Positions 43,248 through 51,800 of a DNA stretch of 64,000 nt are shown here, in pieces; the first letter of the stretch is position 1, and each line of letters starts with the position of its first letter. The stretch covers positions 62,001 to 126,000 of the forward strand of contig NZ_QLMC01000004.1 in NCBI RefSeq assembly GCF_003259745.1. Reading direction: 5' to 3'. The stretch comes from Larkinella arboricola. GTDB lineage: Bacteria > Bacteroidota > Bacteroidia > Cytophagales > Spirosomataceae. The translations under genes were made by a program, and so were the position numbers. A model generated the notes under the pieces. That model worked only from the letters and a program-made list of their open reading frames with translations, was not told the DNA's origin and searched no databases.

Positions 43248-43340
43248 ATTGAGCGAATTAGTGATTGAGCGATTGAGTGATACACCGTTTTATCTCTCAT
43301 ACGCTTGTCACTCAATCACTAATTCGCTAAATCACTCAAT
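43248..43340. repeat. Inverted pair of 8-bp-unit arrays between susC and susD
   Basis: Four 8-bp units related to ATTGAGYG/AATTAGYG occupy 43248-43279. Four units of the reverse complement occupy 43309-43340, with a 29-bp spacer between. In one register all four pairs align; shifted by one unit, GCGAATTAGTGATTGAG (43253-43269) has a perfect 17-bp complement at 43311-43327. The RNA could therefore fold in two registers. It lies wholly between the susC stop and the susD ATG. Function is unknown. Confidence 0.88.
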
Positions 43341-43350
43341 AGCAAAAGTC

Positions 43351-44919
43351 ATGAAATTAAAACCCATATATGCCCTGGCGATTTCGGCGATGATGCTGTC
43401 TTCCTGCAAAGAAGACTTCATTGAGCGGCCTTCGCTGTCGGGCACCACAACCGGTAACTATTACAACAACGCGGAGGAAGTCCGGGCCGCGACCAGTACG
43501 CTATACAGCGGTTTGCCTTGGCGGAACTACGAAAGCCGGGCGCAGGACGCCATCGGGGATGTGATGTCCGGTAACATGTTTACCTATACCGATGTCGATT
43601 ACCTGAACTTTACGGTTTCGTCGGCTTCCGAGCGGATTGGAGCAACCTGGGGCGCGTTTTACAAGATCATCGGGTACGCCAACGTGATGATCAAAACGTT
43701 CGAGGAGAAGAAAGCCAATGGTGGTGGAGCCGCTTATCTGGATCCGGCCATTGCCGAATGCCACTTTATCCGGGGAACGGTCTATTTCTACATCGCCCGT
43801 ACCTGGGGAGCCGCGCCGATTATTACCGATCCGGGTGAGACGGCTTTGTCGGGCAACTTCAACATTCCGCGCTACCTGCAAAAAGACGTGATGCGGTTTG
43901 CTCTGGAAGAACTGCAAATGGCCGAAGCCGGTCTGCCGGAGTCGGATGTTGCCGGTCGGCTGACGAAATACTCGGCAAAAGGTATGATGGCGAAATTGTA
44001 CCTGTACAACAAAGACTACGCGAACGCCAAAGCGAAAGCGGAAGAAGTGATCAATTCCGGTAAGTACAGTCTGGTGGCAGATTACAACGGTATGTTCACC
44101 AAAATGAGCATGAACAACAATCCGGAGTCGCTTTTCTCGATTCAGCACCAACTGGCGCAGGACCCCTGGGGAACCGGTAACATCAAAAATCCGGATCGCG
44201 GAGCCAGCGCCCTGCGGACTGCCGAAGCCGATGCCTGGGAAATGTACGTTCCGTCGCTGGATTTGCTGAACGAATACGAATTTGGCGATCTGCGCCGGAA
44301 GTGGTCGGTGATGGAACACGGCTGGACCAAACCGGAGTGGAAACCGCAACGTGTGAACGCTCCCAAGTACAATGCGTTCATGGCCAACGGCTTTAAATAC
44401 GATACGCTGCAACCCACCGAAGACGGTGGTAGCCTGAGCCCGACGCGCTCCAACATCGCCAAGTACTTTGCCGGTCCCGGTAAGAGCTTCGGGGGTGATG
44501 CGGTGCTGGGCCAGAACTCGGGCAACAACGTGGTCCTGCTGCGCTATGCCGATATTCTGCTGATTTACGCCGAAGCTACGCTGGGCGGTGCGGCTTCAAC
44601 CACCGATCCGAAGGCGCTTCAGGCCGTGAACGCCGTTCGGGCGCGGGCCGGTCTGGCTCCCCGGACGTCGCTGACGCTGGATCAGATCCTGCACGAACGC
44701 CGGGTGGAATTTGCTTTCGAAGGTGACTACTGGTACGATATTCAGCGTCAGGGTTTTGCCAAAGCGAAAGCCATGATCCAGAAACAAAACCGGGGTTCGG
44801 TCGGCAATCCTACGTACATCACCAACTTCACCGAAGACAAGATGTATCTGCCGATTCCGGCGGGTGAGATTGTACAGGACCCTGAATTGGGCAAAGATCC
44901 GGTTCCGTATTATAACTAA
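43351..44919 (+). CDS. SusD/RagB-type surface glycan-binding lipoprotein (mannan locus)
   Basis: From the ATG at 43351 the product has 522 residues. The signal peptide ends in a lipobox (MMLSSC), so it is a surface lipoprotein that caps the SusC barrel. The SusD fold is shown by CHFIRGTVYFYIARTWGAAPIIT-type TPR helices, GRLTKYSAKGMMAKLYLYNKDYANA, and the C-terminal RYADILLIYAEA, ERRVEFAFEGDYWYDIQR and MYLPIPAGEIVQDPELG motifs. An earlier in-frame start would run through the repeat array and spoil the signal peptide. It binds oligosaccharide, probably mannan-derived, judging from the GH26 neighbour. Confidence 0.95.
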   Translation: MKLKPIYALAISAMMLSSCKEDFIERPSLSGTTTGNYYNNAEEVRAATSTLYSGLPWRNYESRAQDAIGDVMSGNMFTYTDVDYLNFTVSSASERIGATWGAFYKIIGYANVMIKTFEEKKANGGGAAYLDPAIAECHFIRGTVYFYIARTWGAAPIITDPGETALSGNFNIPRYLQKDVMRFALEELQMAEAGLPESDVAGRLTKYSAKGMMAKLYLYNKDYANAKAKAEEVINSGKYSLVADYNGMFTKMSMNNNPESLFSIQHQLAQDPWGTGNIKNPDRGASALRTAEADAWEMYVPSLDLLNEYEFGDLRRKWSVMEHGWTKPEWKPQRVNAPKYNAFMANGFKYDTLQPTEDGGSLSPTRSNIAKYFAGPGKSFGGDAVLGQNSGNNVVLLRYADILLIYAEATLGGAASTTDPKALQAVNAVRARAGLAPRTSLTLDQILHERRVEFAFEGDYWYDIQRQGFAKAKAMIQKQNRGSVGNPTYITNFTEDKMYLPIPAGEIVQDPELGKDPVPYYN

Positions 44920-44994
44920 GACGATAGAAGCGAGATAAGAGACAGGAGACCATCAGGAACTATTCTTGTATCTCTTGTCTACTTTCTCTGGTCT
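44919..44994. repeat. Phased AGA array followed by inverted TCT array (7-bp pitch)
   Basis: AGA occurs at 44919, 44926, 44933, 44940 and 44947, exactly every 7 bp. TCT occurs at 44964, 44971, 44978, 44985 and 44992, again every 7 bp. All five AGA words pair with all five TCT words in a single hairpin register. The centre gives a 10-bp helix (44933-44942 with 44971-44980, one G-U pair). The array fills most of the gap between susD and the next gene. It is the same style as the arrays at 9921 and 43248 but with a different word and pitch. Confidence 0.85.
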
Positions 44995-45019
44995 TTTTAA
45001 GAAAAAATCAAGTAATCCA

Positions 45020-46102
45020 ATGAAATACAATACATTGCGTCAACTGGCGGGCTTGTCATTCACGGTTCTGCTGACCGGTCTGGTCATGACTTCCTGCGAA
45101 GAAGATTCCGATGGCCGGCCACAGTACGAAGCGGGTAACCCCGTGGCCGCTACCATTGCACCGGACTCGGCAGCCGCCGGAACGGTGATTACCCTGACGG
45201 GTTCGGGCCTGGGCGATATGCGCACCATCGTTTTCGAGAAAGATAACGTGCCCGCCGGTTTTCAGCCGACTTTAAATACCGACCAGGCGCTGATTTTCCG
45301 GGTGCCGGACGATGTGGTTGGGGGCGTGCAGAACGTCACGTTCACGAACAGCGCAGGAAGGGCGGTGGCGGTGCCGTTCCGGGTGCTGGCGTATCCGACG
45401 GTTTCCAATGTTTCCAACTATAACTTCCGAAAAGATTCCGAAATTACCATTACCGGTAACAACCTGGACGATGTGGTTTCGGTGAAGCTGACCGGCACGT
45501 CGGACATGGCGACGGTGGTTTCGAAGGAGAAACGCAAACTGGTCGTGAAAATGCCCGCAACGACGGCTAACCGTGCCACGCTGGACATTATCAACGGTAC
45601 GGGCTTGCTGCGCACCACGCAGGAACTGGTGAACATCGACAAATCCTATCAGATCTTCACGGATGCTTACGGTACGGGTTTCCAGGACGGTTCCTGGGGC
45701 GATGCCGGTGCCGTTTCGACGAAAGAATTCAAGTCTGGTACGGCTTCGGTGGGCAAAACCTATCAGAAAGGCAACTGGCACCTGATCGCCTTTGCTAACT
45801 GGTCAACCTCGGCCATTTCATATTCGGCAGATTACACCTACGTATCGGGCTGGATCAAGGGCGCTTCGGCGGACTACACGCTGTATCTGACCACCGACGC
45901 CAGCAAAGCCGGTTTTGGTAACTTCGACGATAAAAACAAAATCGACGTGAAAGCGGGTGTCTGGAACTACTTCAAGCTCAAGATTTCCGACATTGATTTC
46001 TGGTTGCCAGGCAAGAAGTTAAGTCAGGTCGGTTTCCGGATTCAGGGACCGGACAAACAGGACGAAACGTTCTATTTCGACGACATCGTGCTGGTTAAAT
46101 AA
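45020..46102 (+). CDS. IPT/TIG-domain surface glycan-binding lipoprotein
   Basis: From the ATG at 45020 the product has 360 residues, with a lipoprotein signal (LVMTSC). Two IPT/TIG immunoglobulin-like domains follow: one near 38-125 (ATIAPDSAAAGTVITLTGSGLGD) and one near 126-210 (EITITGNNLDDVVSVKLTG). The last 150 residues form a jelly-roll-like domain rich in aromatic residues (NWHLIAFANWS, YVSGWIKGASADYTLYLTTD) that could bind glycan. This layout is typical of the surface glycan-binding protein encoded after SusD in Bacteroidota loci. Ligand specificity is inferred from the adjacent GH26 gene. Confidence 0.85.
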   Translation: MKYNTLRQLAGLSFTVLLTGLVMTSCEEDSDGRPQYEAGNPVAATIAPDSAAAGTVITLTGSGLGDMRTIVFEKDNVPAGFQPTLNTDQALIFRVPDDVVGGVQNVTFTNSAGRAVAVPFRVLAYPTVSNVSNYNFRKDSEITITGNNLDDVVSVKLTGTSDMATVVSKEKRKLVVKMPATTANRATLDIINGTGLLRTTQELVNIDKSYQIFTDAYGTGFQDGSWGDAGAVSTKEFKSGTASVGKTYQKGNWHLIAFANWSTSAISYSADYTYVSGWIKGASADYTLYLTTDASKAGFGNFDDKNKIDVKAGVWNYFKLKISDIDFWLPGKKLSQVGFRIQGPDKQDETFYFDDIVLVK

Positions 46103-46174
46103 CCACGTTATTCTACGAATAAAGATCAAAGGAGGCAGGGTAATACTTGCCTCTTTTGGTATCCATACATTCTC

Positions 46175-47683
46175 ATGGTACTTATTTTACGGAACAACTG
46201 GTTGGACGTATTCCAGGTACGGAACCGGCTGCTTTCAGTTCTTTTGATTGGTTTGGTAGGCTGCGTCTCTGCACCCAAACCGAAAACCGTTCCAACTCCA
46301 GCCGACCCGAACATCATTCAGATTGAAGCCGAAACCGGTGCATTTTCCGGTGTGGACGTGGCCACCAGCCTTGCGGGATTTTCCGGGACCGGCTACGTAA
46401 CGGGTTTTGACGAATCCACCGACAAACTGACGCTGACGTTCCAGGCCACCGCCGGTTTATACGAACTGTCGGTTCATTACGCTTCGCCCACGGGTGACAA
46501 AGGGGTTGATTTTCAGATAAATGATGAAAAAGGGAGTGGTGCGCTCAAACAGACCGGTTCCGGATTCAGCCCGGCCAAACTGGGAACGTTCCGCCTGCGT
46601 GACGGGCAGAATACCGTTACGATTTTCCGGGGATGGGGTTATTTCCACATTGACTACCTGCAACTTAATCCCGCAACCGTTGTGCTGCCCGCCAAACCCG
46701 CTAAAACGCTCTCGGATGCCCGTGCCACGGCTTCAACCCGGGCGCTGTTTTCGTATCTGGTCGATCAATACGGAACGAAAGTGCTTTCGGGGCAGCAGGA
46801 TGATGTCGAATACATTCTGGAAAAAACCGGCAAAGAACCCGCCATTGGCTCGTTCGATCTGATGGAGTACTCAACCAGCCGGGTGCAACGTGGCGGTATC
46901 CCCCTACGCTCCAGTGAAGCCTGCATTGCCTGGGCGAAGAAAGGGGAGGGGCGCGGCATCGTCAGCCTGCTCTGGCACTGGAACGCGCCGACGGATTTGA
47001 TTGATGAAGAACCCGATAAGCTCTGGTGGAGCGGTTTTTACACCCGGGCTACCACCTTCGACCTGGCCGCCGTACTGGCCAATAAACAGGGCGAACGGTA
47101 TCAGCTGCTGCTCCGCGACATAGACGTGATTGCCAGAGAACTGAAAAAGTTTCAGACGGCTGATGTGCCGGTGCTCTGGCGACCGCTGCACGAAGCGTCC
47201 GGCGGCTGGTTCTGGTGGGGGGCCAAAGGAGCCGGACCGTTCAAAGAGCTTTGGCGGTTATTGTACAACCGGCTGACCAATCACCACCAGTTGCACAACC
47301 TGATCTGGGTGTATGGCGGTACGGATTCCATGAAGCCCGACTGGTATCCCGGCGATCCATACGTGGACATCGTCGGGCTTGACATCTACACCGACCCGAC
47401 GGCCAGTTTGAGCGGTAACTGGAGCAATGCGCAGACGTTGTTCAACGGCAAAAAGATGGTGGCTTTGACAGAAACCGGAAACCTGCCGGACGCGGCTAAA
47501 ATCCGGGATTTTGGTGCCTGGTGGTCGTGGTTTTCGGTCTGGACGGGCGCAGACTACATCAAAAAACAGCCCATCGAAAGCCTGAAAGCCGTCTACACCG
47601 ATAAAGACGTGATTACCCGCGACGAACTGCCCGACTGGCGGCAGTGGAGCGGAAACGTTGGCACGGTTTCGTCTAATCGCTGA
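46175..47683 (+). CDS. GH26 beta-mannanase-like glycoside hydrolase with N-terminal CBM
   Basis: The 502-residue protein is a lipoprotein candidate (LVGC, Cys30). A CBM35/CBM6-like sugar-binding domain occupies about 48-166 (IEAETGAF at the start, FHIDYLQLN at the end). The GH26 catalytic domain spans about 175-490. The acid/base Glu340 is in VLWRPLHEASGGWFWWG and the nucleophile Glu433 is in ALTETGN, both in the canonical GH26 setting. Known members mostly cut beta-1,4-mannan, so this enzyme gives the locus its likely substrate. It is the last gene of the four-gene set, ending at a hairpin that overlaps its stop codon. Confidence 0.93.
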   Translation: MVLILRNNWLDVFQVRNRLLSVLLIGLVGCVSAPKPKTVPTPADPNIIQIEAETGAFSGVDVATSLAGFSGTGYVTGFDESTDKLTLTFQATAGLYELSVHYASPTGDKGVDFQINDEKGSGALKQTGSGFSPAKLGTFRLRDGQNTVTIFRGWGYFHIDYLQLNPATVVLPAKPAKTLSDARATASTRALFSYLVDQYGTKVLSGQQDDVEYILEKTGKEPAIGSFDLMEYSTSRVQRGGIPLRSSEACIAWAKKGEGRGIVSLLWHWNAPTDLIDEEPDKLWWSGFYTRATTFDLAAVLANKQGERYQLLLRDIDVIARELKKFQTADVPVLWRPLHEASGGWFWWGAKGAGPFKELWRLLYNRLTNHHQLHNLIWVYGGTDSMKPDWYPGDPYVDIVGLDIYTDPTASLSGNWSNAQTLFNGKKMVALTETGNLPDAAKIRDFGAWWSWFSVWTGADYIKKQPIESLKAVYTDKDVITRDELPDWRQWSGNVGTVSSNR

Positions 47684-47696
47684 AACCGTGCCAACG
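47656..47696. terminator. Bidirectional hairpin overlapping the GH26 stop codon
   Basis: A perfect 15-bp stem CGTTGGCACGGTTTC/GAAACCGTGCCAACG with an 11-nt loop includes the GH26 stop codon. It ends 4 bp before the stop of the convergent gene. A T-run (TTATTTTTT) follows on the plus strand. Confidence 0.75.
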
Positions 47697-47699
47697 GGC

Positions 47700-50600
47700 T
47701 TATTTTTTGGCCTGTTTCACCGGCTCGGTGGTGCGCAGGAAAGCCACCAGATCAACAATTTCGCTTTCCGTCAACCCATCGAGCAGGCCGGTGGGCATCA
47801 TGGAATTGGGCGTCACCTCGCGTGACTGAATCTCCGATTTGTTCAGCACCACAGGGTCCTGCCCGACTACGCGCAACGTCACCTGACGCTCGTTTTCCCC
47901 GACGACATTACCGGTATACGTCCGCCCGTTGCGGGTTGTAATGACCACCATTTTGTAATCATCCTGAATTTCTCCGCTGGGGTTCAGAATATTACTCAGC
48001 AGGTAATCCAGGTTGGCCCGGTTGGAACCCGTAATATCCGGCCCGATGTTGCCGCCTTCACCGTACATTTTGTGGCAGGGGCCGCAGGTACGTTGAAAAA
48101 CCAGCCGCCCCTTCGTCGTATTGGCCGATAACAGGGTCCGGTTGGAAAGCATCTTCTGGTAACGGGCGTATTCTTTTTCGTCGATACCGTTCTGTTCAAT
48201 CGGTCCCCAGACTTCGACAAAACCGCTGCCAACTACCCGCAGCAGTTGCCGGGCGGCATAGGTGGGCACATCGCGTTTGGGAATCTTGTCCGTTTTCAGG
48301 GCCTGTGTCAACTGCCAGCCGTATTTCGGGCGCGACGACATCGTTTGGACCACCTGCAATTTGTCTGCCGGACTGAAATTCGGGTAGCGGGTCAGTAGCA
48401 ACTGGCCTAGGGATTCATTGTCATACCCGGCAATGGCCCGGATGGCTTCAGAGCGTAAGTTGGGGTCGTTCAGCAGGGTCGGAAAGGCGTTTACCAGTTC
48501 AGGCCGTTGCCGACTGGCAATGGCTTTCAGGGCTTTCTGTCGCTGATCGAGGGGCGCTTTCGGATTTTTCAGCGTTGCCAATGCCTGTTGGGCGGTTTCG
48601 GTATCCCCAAATTGTTGAGCAATCTGCTGCGCAAGCTGGGCGGTTTTCGGGTTGGCTTTCAGTTTGGTATAAACCGCTTTCCAATTGGCCGGAGTCGCCA
48701 GATCCGAGCGACCGTCCAACCCATCGCGCATCCCTTCCAGCAGACTGGTGGGTGTTTTGGCCGATTGGCCGATGGCCGTAATGAGGGCCGGTATCTGGTC
48801 GGCGTCAACGGTTCGGCGGGCAGCGAAGCGGGCGACCATCGGAATTTCGCACCGGGCGGCTAGTGTTAATGCCCGTTCGGGATTCTGCTTGACAAGCGGT
48901 TCAAAACCGTACCAGATCATTTTCGGCAGGTTATGATCGCCCTTGTCCTCGCCGTGCTGCATCAGTTCTCCGGCCAGTTTCCAGGCGGTTTCGGTGTCCA
49001 CCCGTTGCAGGGCCGATGCCAGATACAGCCGCACGACCGGCGACTGATCTTCGCGGGCCATTTTGACAAACTTTTCCTGCACAGCCGAAGAAGCCGAACG
49101 GTCTTCGCACAACAACTGAACGGCCCAGGCGCGGACGTACGGATCTTTGTCGTCCAGGGATTTCACGAGGGCGTTGCCATCAAAACCGCCGGTTACGTGC
49201 AGCGCCCACATGGACCGCAGCCGGTAATCCGGATTGGTATTTGTTTCAAACAATTGCCGAAGTTGCGCGTGGGTCTGTCCGTCCAGTTTGCCTTTGACTG
49301 CCCGGTTTTGCAGAATAATTCGGGCGCGTCGGGCGTGCCAGTCGCTTTTTGACGTTTGCAGATTAACCAGTTGCGCATCGGTCATTTTGTTGAGGTCCGA
49401 ATACCGTCCGGTCCAGTTTTCGGCCAGCGAGGTTTTCGGCATAACCCGGAAAATCCGCCCTGTTTCGCCGTTCAGCACTTCCTTGCCGCAGATGTCGGCA
49501 TCGTGCCAGTCGAGCACGTAAAGACCGCCATCCGGTCCGATTTCCATGCTGAAACCAACCCACTGGGCGTTGTTGGCCTGTAAAAAATCATCGCCGTGGT
49601 GCCCGACGTAGCCAGAACCTTTTGGCTCCAGAATATCCGATAGCACGGCGTGTTCGTGAATATTCGCCATAAAAAGCCGTCCCTGTTCCGATTGGGGAAA
49701 GGCATCGGACTGGTACACCCGTGCCCCGCCGTGGGCCGAGCGGTGGCTGTGATCGGTAATGGTTTTAATATCGTCGTAAACGTACGGATTGAAGTGCTGA
49801 CCACCCTGCCGGTGGTAAATACCGCCCGGAATCACGTGCCAGAGGTGCGGAATGACGCAGGCCGTCATTACAAGCTGGCCCTTCGCGTTGTAGTCAATGC
49901 CCCAGGGGTTGCTGAAACCGTGGGCCACCACCTCAAACCGGTCTTTGATGGGGTGATACCGCCAGACGCCCCCGTTGATGTCTGTGCCCTCGCCTTCCAG
50001 AATATCTTCGGGAAAGGGGTCGTTGTGTTTGTAAAGTTTGCCTTTTCCGGCTGGTTTCCGCACTTTCGAGGGCGTTGCAAAGCCCTGCAAACCGTACAGC
50101 CAGCCGTCAGGCCCCCAGTGCAGACTGTTCAGGGTTTCGTGCCGGTCACGGATGCCCCAGCCCGTCAGCCGGACTTCTATGTCTTTGACATCCGCCCAGT
50201 CGTCGCCGTTGCGATCCGGAACAAAGAGCAGGTTCGGTGGAGCGCCCAGAAACAACCCGTCGAAGCCAACGGCCATCGCAGCCGGGAACGGAATGCTGTC
50301 CAGAAACACCTTCTGACTGTCGGCCACGCCGTCGTGGTTGGTGTCTTCCAGAATCAGAATCCGGCTGTTGCCGGCTTTGGAAAAACCGTAGCCGCGCGAT
50401 TCATAATCCCGGTTTTCGGCCACCCAGAGCCGCCCGCGATCATCCCAGCAAAACGCCATCGGCTGCGTAATCATTGGCTCCGACGCCCAGACGTTGGCCT
50501 GATACCCGTCTTTCAGCGTCATGCTCTCGATAGCCGCCTGCGGGGTCAGAAACTTGGCTTCCAGTCCTTCTTTCTGGGCCAGCCCCCAGAGGTAAGAAGT

Positions 50601-51527
50601 CGAGTTCTGTCCGCTGAATTCGCTCCAGGTTTTGGTCAGTTCCACATCGTTCAGATCGCCGGTGTAAACCACCAGCTGGTGACGAATGATTTCGGTATCC
50701 CCTTTTTCAATTTTCCAGTCGCCGGTTCGGGCGCGGGCCGGGCCGATACCGAGCTGGTTATCGACGCGCCAGGTTTGCGGGTAGCCTTTGTTTTCGGGAT
50801 GGTCAAAAATGGCGATATGCGCCAGATCGTTCCGGCCTTCTACCTGCATACCCACATCCACCCACATGGCGCGCTGGCCTTCGGCTTTTTCGTTGCGCTG
50901 CCGGGCCGCGTTGATTACTTCCCCCTTAATGCCTTCCCGCCAGGGCATCCGGAGAAACAAACCGCCGTAGTCGTATTTACCAATCGTCACGTCGGTGTTG
51001 GCTTTGCCTTTCCACTCCAGGTCCAGCAGAAACTTGCCGTTTTTTTCACGCATCGACCAATTTTGGGTTTCGGTCAAAACCGTAGCGCCTTTTTCGTCCA
51101 GCAGATCATAAACCGTCTGCCATTTTACTTCCGTTCCGGTGGCTCGAATCACTTTGGCCGATACCCGACGCCAGTAATCGCCCTGCGGATGGTGAAAATA
51201 ATCCCGGCCGTTAACGCGCGTAAATCCCCAGTATAATCCCGTCTGGTGTTTGTGGTGGCCGGGGCTGTATTCGGTTAGAACGCCTTTGCCGTCGGGAGCC
51301 GCGATAGGGTGAATGTAGGGGCGAAAATCCGGTTTAGCGTTTTGGACCAGAATCGGTGTTTTGCCGCCGACGCGGAAAACCGATAGGGCTCCGGTTTTAA
51401 CATCCTGTCTGATTTGCAATTTCTTCTCTGCTCCAGGCGGTTCACCCGCTGAGCCGTAGCGGGAATGGAGGAAAACGCTGCCAGAGCAAAGGATAAGTAG
51501 GGTTAGAAGTACCGAAAAGAATCTCAT
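47700..51527 (-). CDS. PmoA (DUF6807)-propeller-HEAT-cytochrome c fusion protein
   Basis: The 1275-residue exported protein begins with a signal peptide. An N-terminal PmoA-like domain (DUF6807) at about 35-305 contains YIHPIAAPDGKGVLTEYSPGHHKHQTGLYWG and HIAIFDHPENKGYPQTWRV. Next come a membrane-bound-dehydrogenase-type propeller at about 335-700 (PMAFCWDDRGRLWVAENRDY, then NPWGIDYNAKGQLV), a HEAT-repeat region at about 730-1080, and a C-terminal cytochrome c domain with CGPCH near 1147 and PNSMMPTGLLDGL as the Met-ligand region. The predicted role is periplasmic sugar oxidation. PmoA and the propeller are often separate proteins, so the fusion suggests they act together. It is convergent with the GH26 gene. 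Confidence 0.86.
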   Translation of the reverse strand: MRFFSVLLTLLILCSGSVFLHSRYGSAGEPPGAEKKLQIRQDVKTGALSVFRVGGKTPILVQNAKPDFRPYIHPIAAPDGKGVLTEYSPGHHKHQTGLYWGFTRVNGRDYFHHPQGDYWRRVSAKVIRATGTEVKWQTVYDLLDEKGATVLTETQNWSMREKNGKFLLDLEWKGKANTDVTIGKYDYGGLFLRMPWREGIKGEVINAARQRNEKAEGQRAMWVDVGMQVEGRNDLAHIAIFDHPENKGYPQTWRVDNQLGIGPARARTGDWKIEKGDTEIIRHQLVVYTGDLNDVELTKTWSEFSGQNSTSYLWGLAQKEGLEAKFLTPQAAIESMTLKDGYQANVWASEPMITQPMAFCWDDRGRLWVAENRDYESRGYGFSKAGNSRILILEDTNHDGVADSQKVFLDSIPFPAAMAVGFDGLFLGAPPNLLFVPDRNGDDWADVKDIEVRLTGWGIRDRHETLNSLHWGPDGWLYGLQGFATPSKVRKPAGKGKLYKHNDPFPEDILEGEGTDINGGVWRYHPIKDRFEVVAHGFSNPWGIDYNAKGQLVMTACVIPHLWHVIPGGIYHRQGGQHFNPYVYDDIKTITDHSHRSAHGGARVYQSDAFPQSEQGRLFMANIHEHAVLSDILEPKGSGYVGHHGDDFLQANNAQWVGFSMEIGPDGGLYVLDWHDADICGKEVLNGETGRIFRVMPKTSLAENWTGRYSDLNKMTDAQLVNLQTSKSDWHARRARIILQNRAVKGKLDGQTHAQLRQLFETNTNPDYRLRSMWALHVTGGFDGNALVKSLDDKDPYVRAWAVQLLCEDRSASSAVQEKFVKMAREDQSPVVRLYLASALQRVDTETAWKLAGELMQHGEDKGDHNLPKMIWYGFEPLVKQNPERALTLAARCEIPMVARFAARRTVDADQIPALITAIGQSAKTPTSLLEGMRDGLDGRSDLATPANWKAVYTKLKANPKTAQLAQQIAQQFGDTETAQQALATLKNPKAPLDQRQKALKAIASRQRPELVNAFPTLLNDPNLRSEAIRAIAGYDNESLGQLLLTRYPNFSPADKLQVVQTMSSRPKYGWQLTQALKTDKIPKRDVPTYAARQLLRVVGSGFVEVWGPIEQNGIDEKEYARYQKMLSNRTLLSANTTKGRLVFQRTCGPCHKMYGEGGNIGPDITGSNRANLDYLLSNILNPSGEIQDDYKMVVITTRNGRTYTGNVVGENERQVTLRVVGQDPVVLNKSEIQSREVTPNSMMPTGLLDGLTESEIVDLVAFLRTTEPVKQAKK

Positions 51528-51751
51528 GACGGTTTAGGGACAAATGACAGTTTAATGTCAGGTTTTATACCAAAGAGCTAAAGTTTAGTACAACTACTTA
51601 TTGACGGCAACCTTATTGTTGCAGGTGGCAAAGATTGAGAAGTGGTGCCTGATTTAACCAAAAAATAACCTATTCTAATTTTTCTGGTCTTAGTTGGTTT
51701 TAGGAGAATTTTTTATTGGAATTGTACGATTTTAATGCATACATTAGCTAC

Positions 51752-51780
51752 TTGTAAGTAACTGATCTCTGTTAATTTTA
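51752..51780 (+). promoter_or_regulatory. Candidate promoter TTG-N18-TAATTTTA
   Basis: TTG at 51752 is 18 bp before TAATTTTA at 51773-51780, one mismatch from TAnnTTTG. It lies 20 bp before the sigma-factor ATG. Low confidence, as the region is AT-rich. Confidence 0.3.
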
Positions 51781-51800
51781 AAACCTGCAAACACCAGTTC

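Noticed and set aside
43249-43350. N-terminal extension of the first SusD protein through the repeat array
   Set aside because: It would remove the lipoprotein signal peptide, and the sequence is explained by the inverted 8-bp arrays.
43248-44994. CRISPR-like array
   Set aside because: The repeats are only 3-8 bp with 7-8 bp pitch, are inverted, and have no spacers of CRISPR length or nearby cas genes.
49650-51236. A 528-codon open frame on the plus strand, opposite the PmoA fusion gene
   Set aside because: It is antisense to a gene with clear PmoA and propeller motifs, and its translation is Arg/Val/His-rich with no family pattern. High G+C third positions create such frames.
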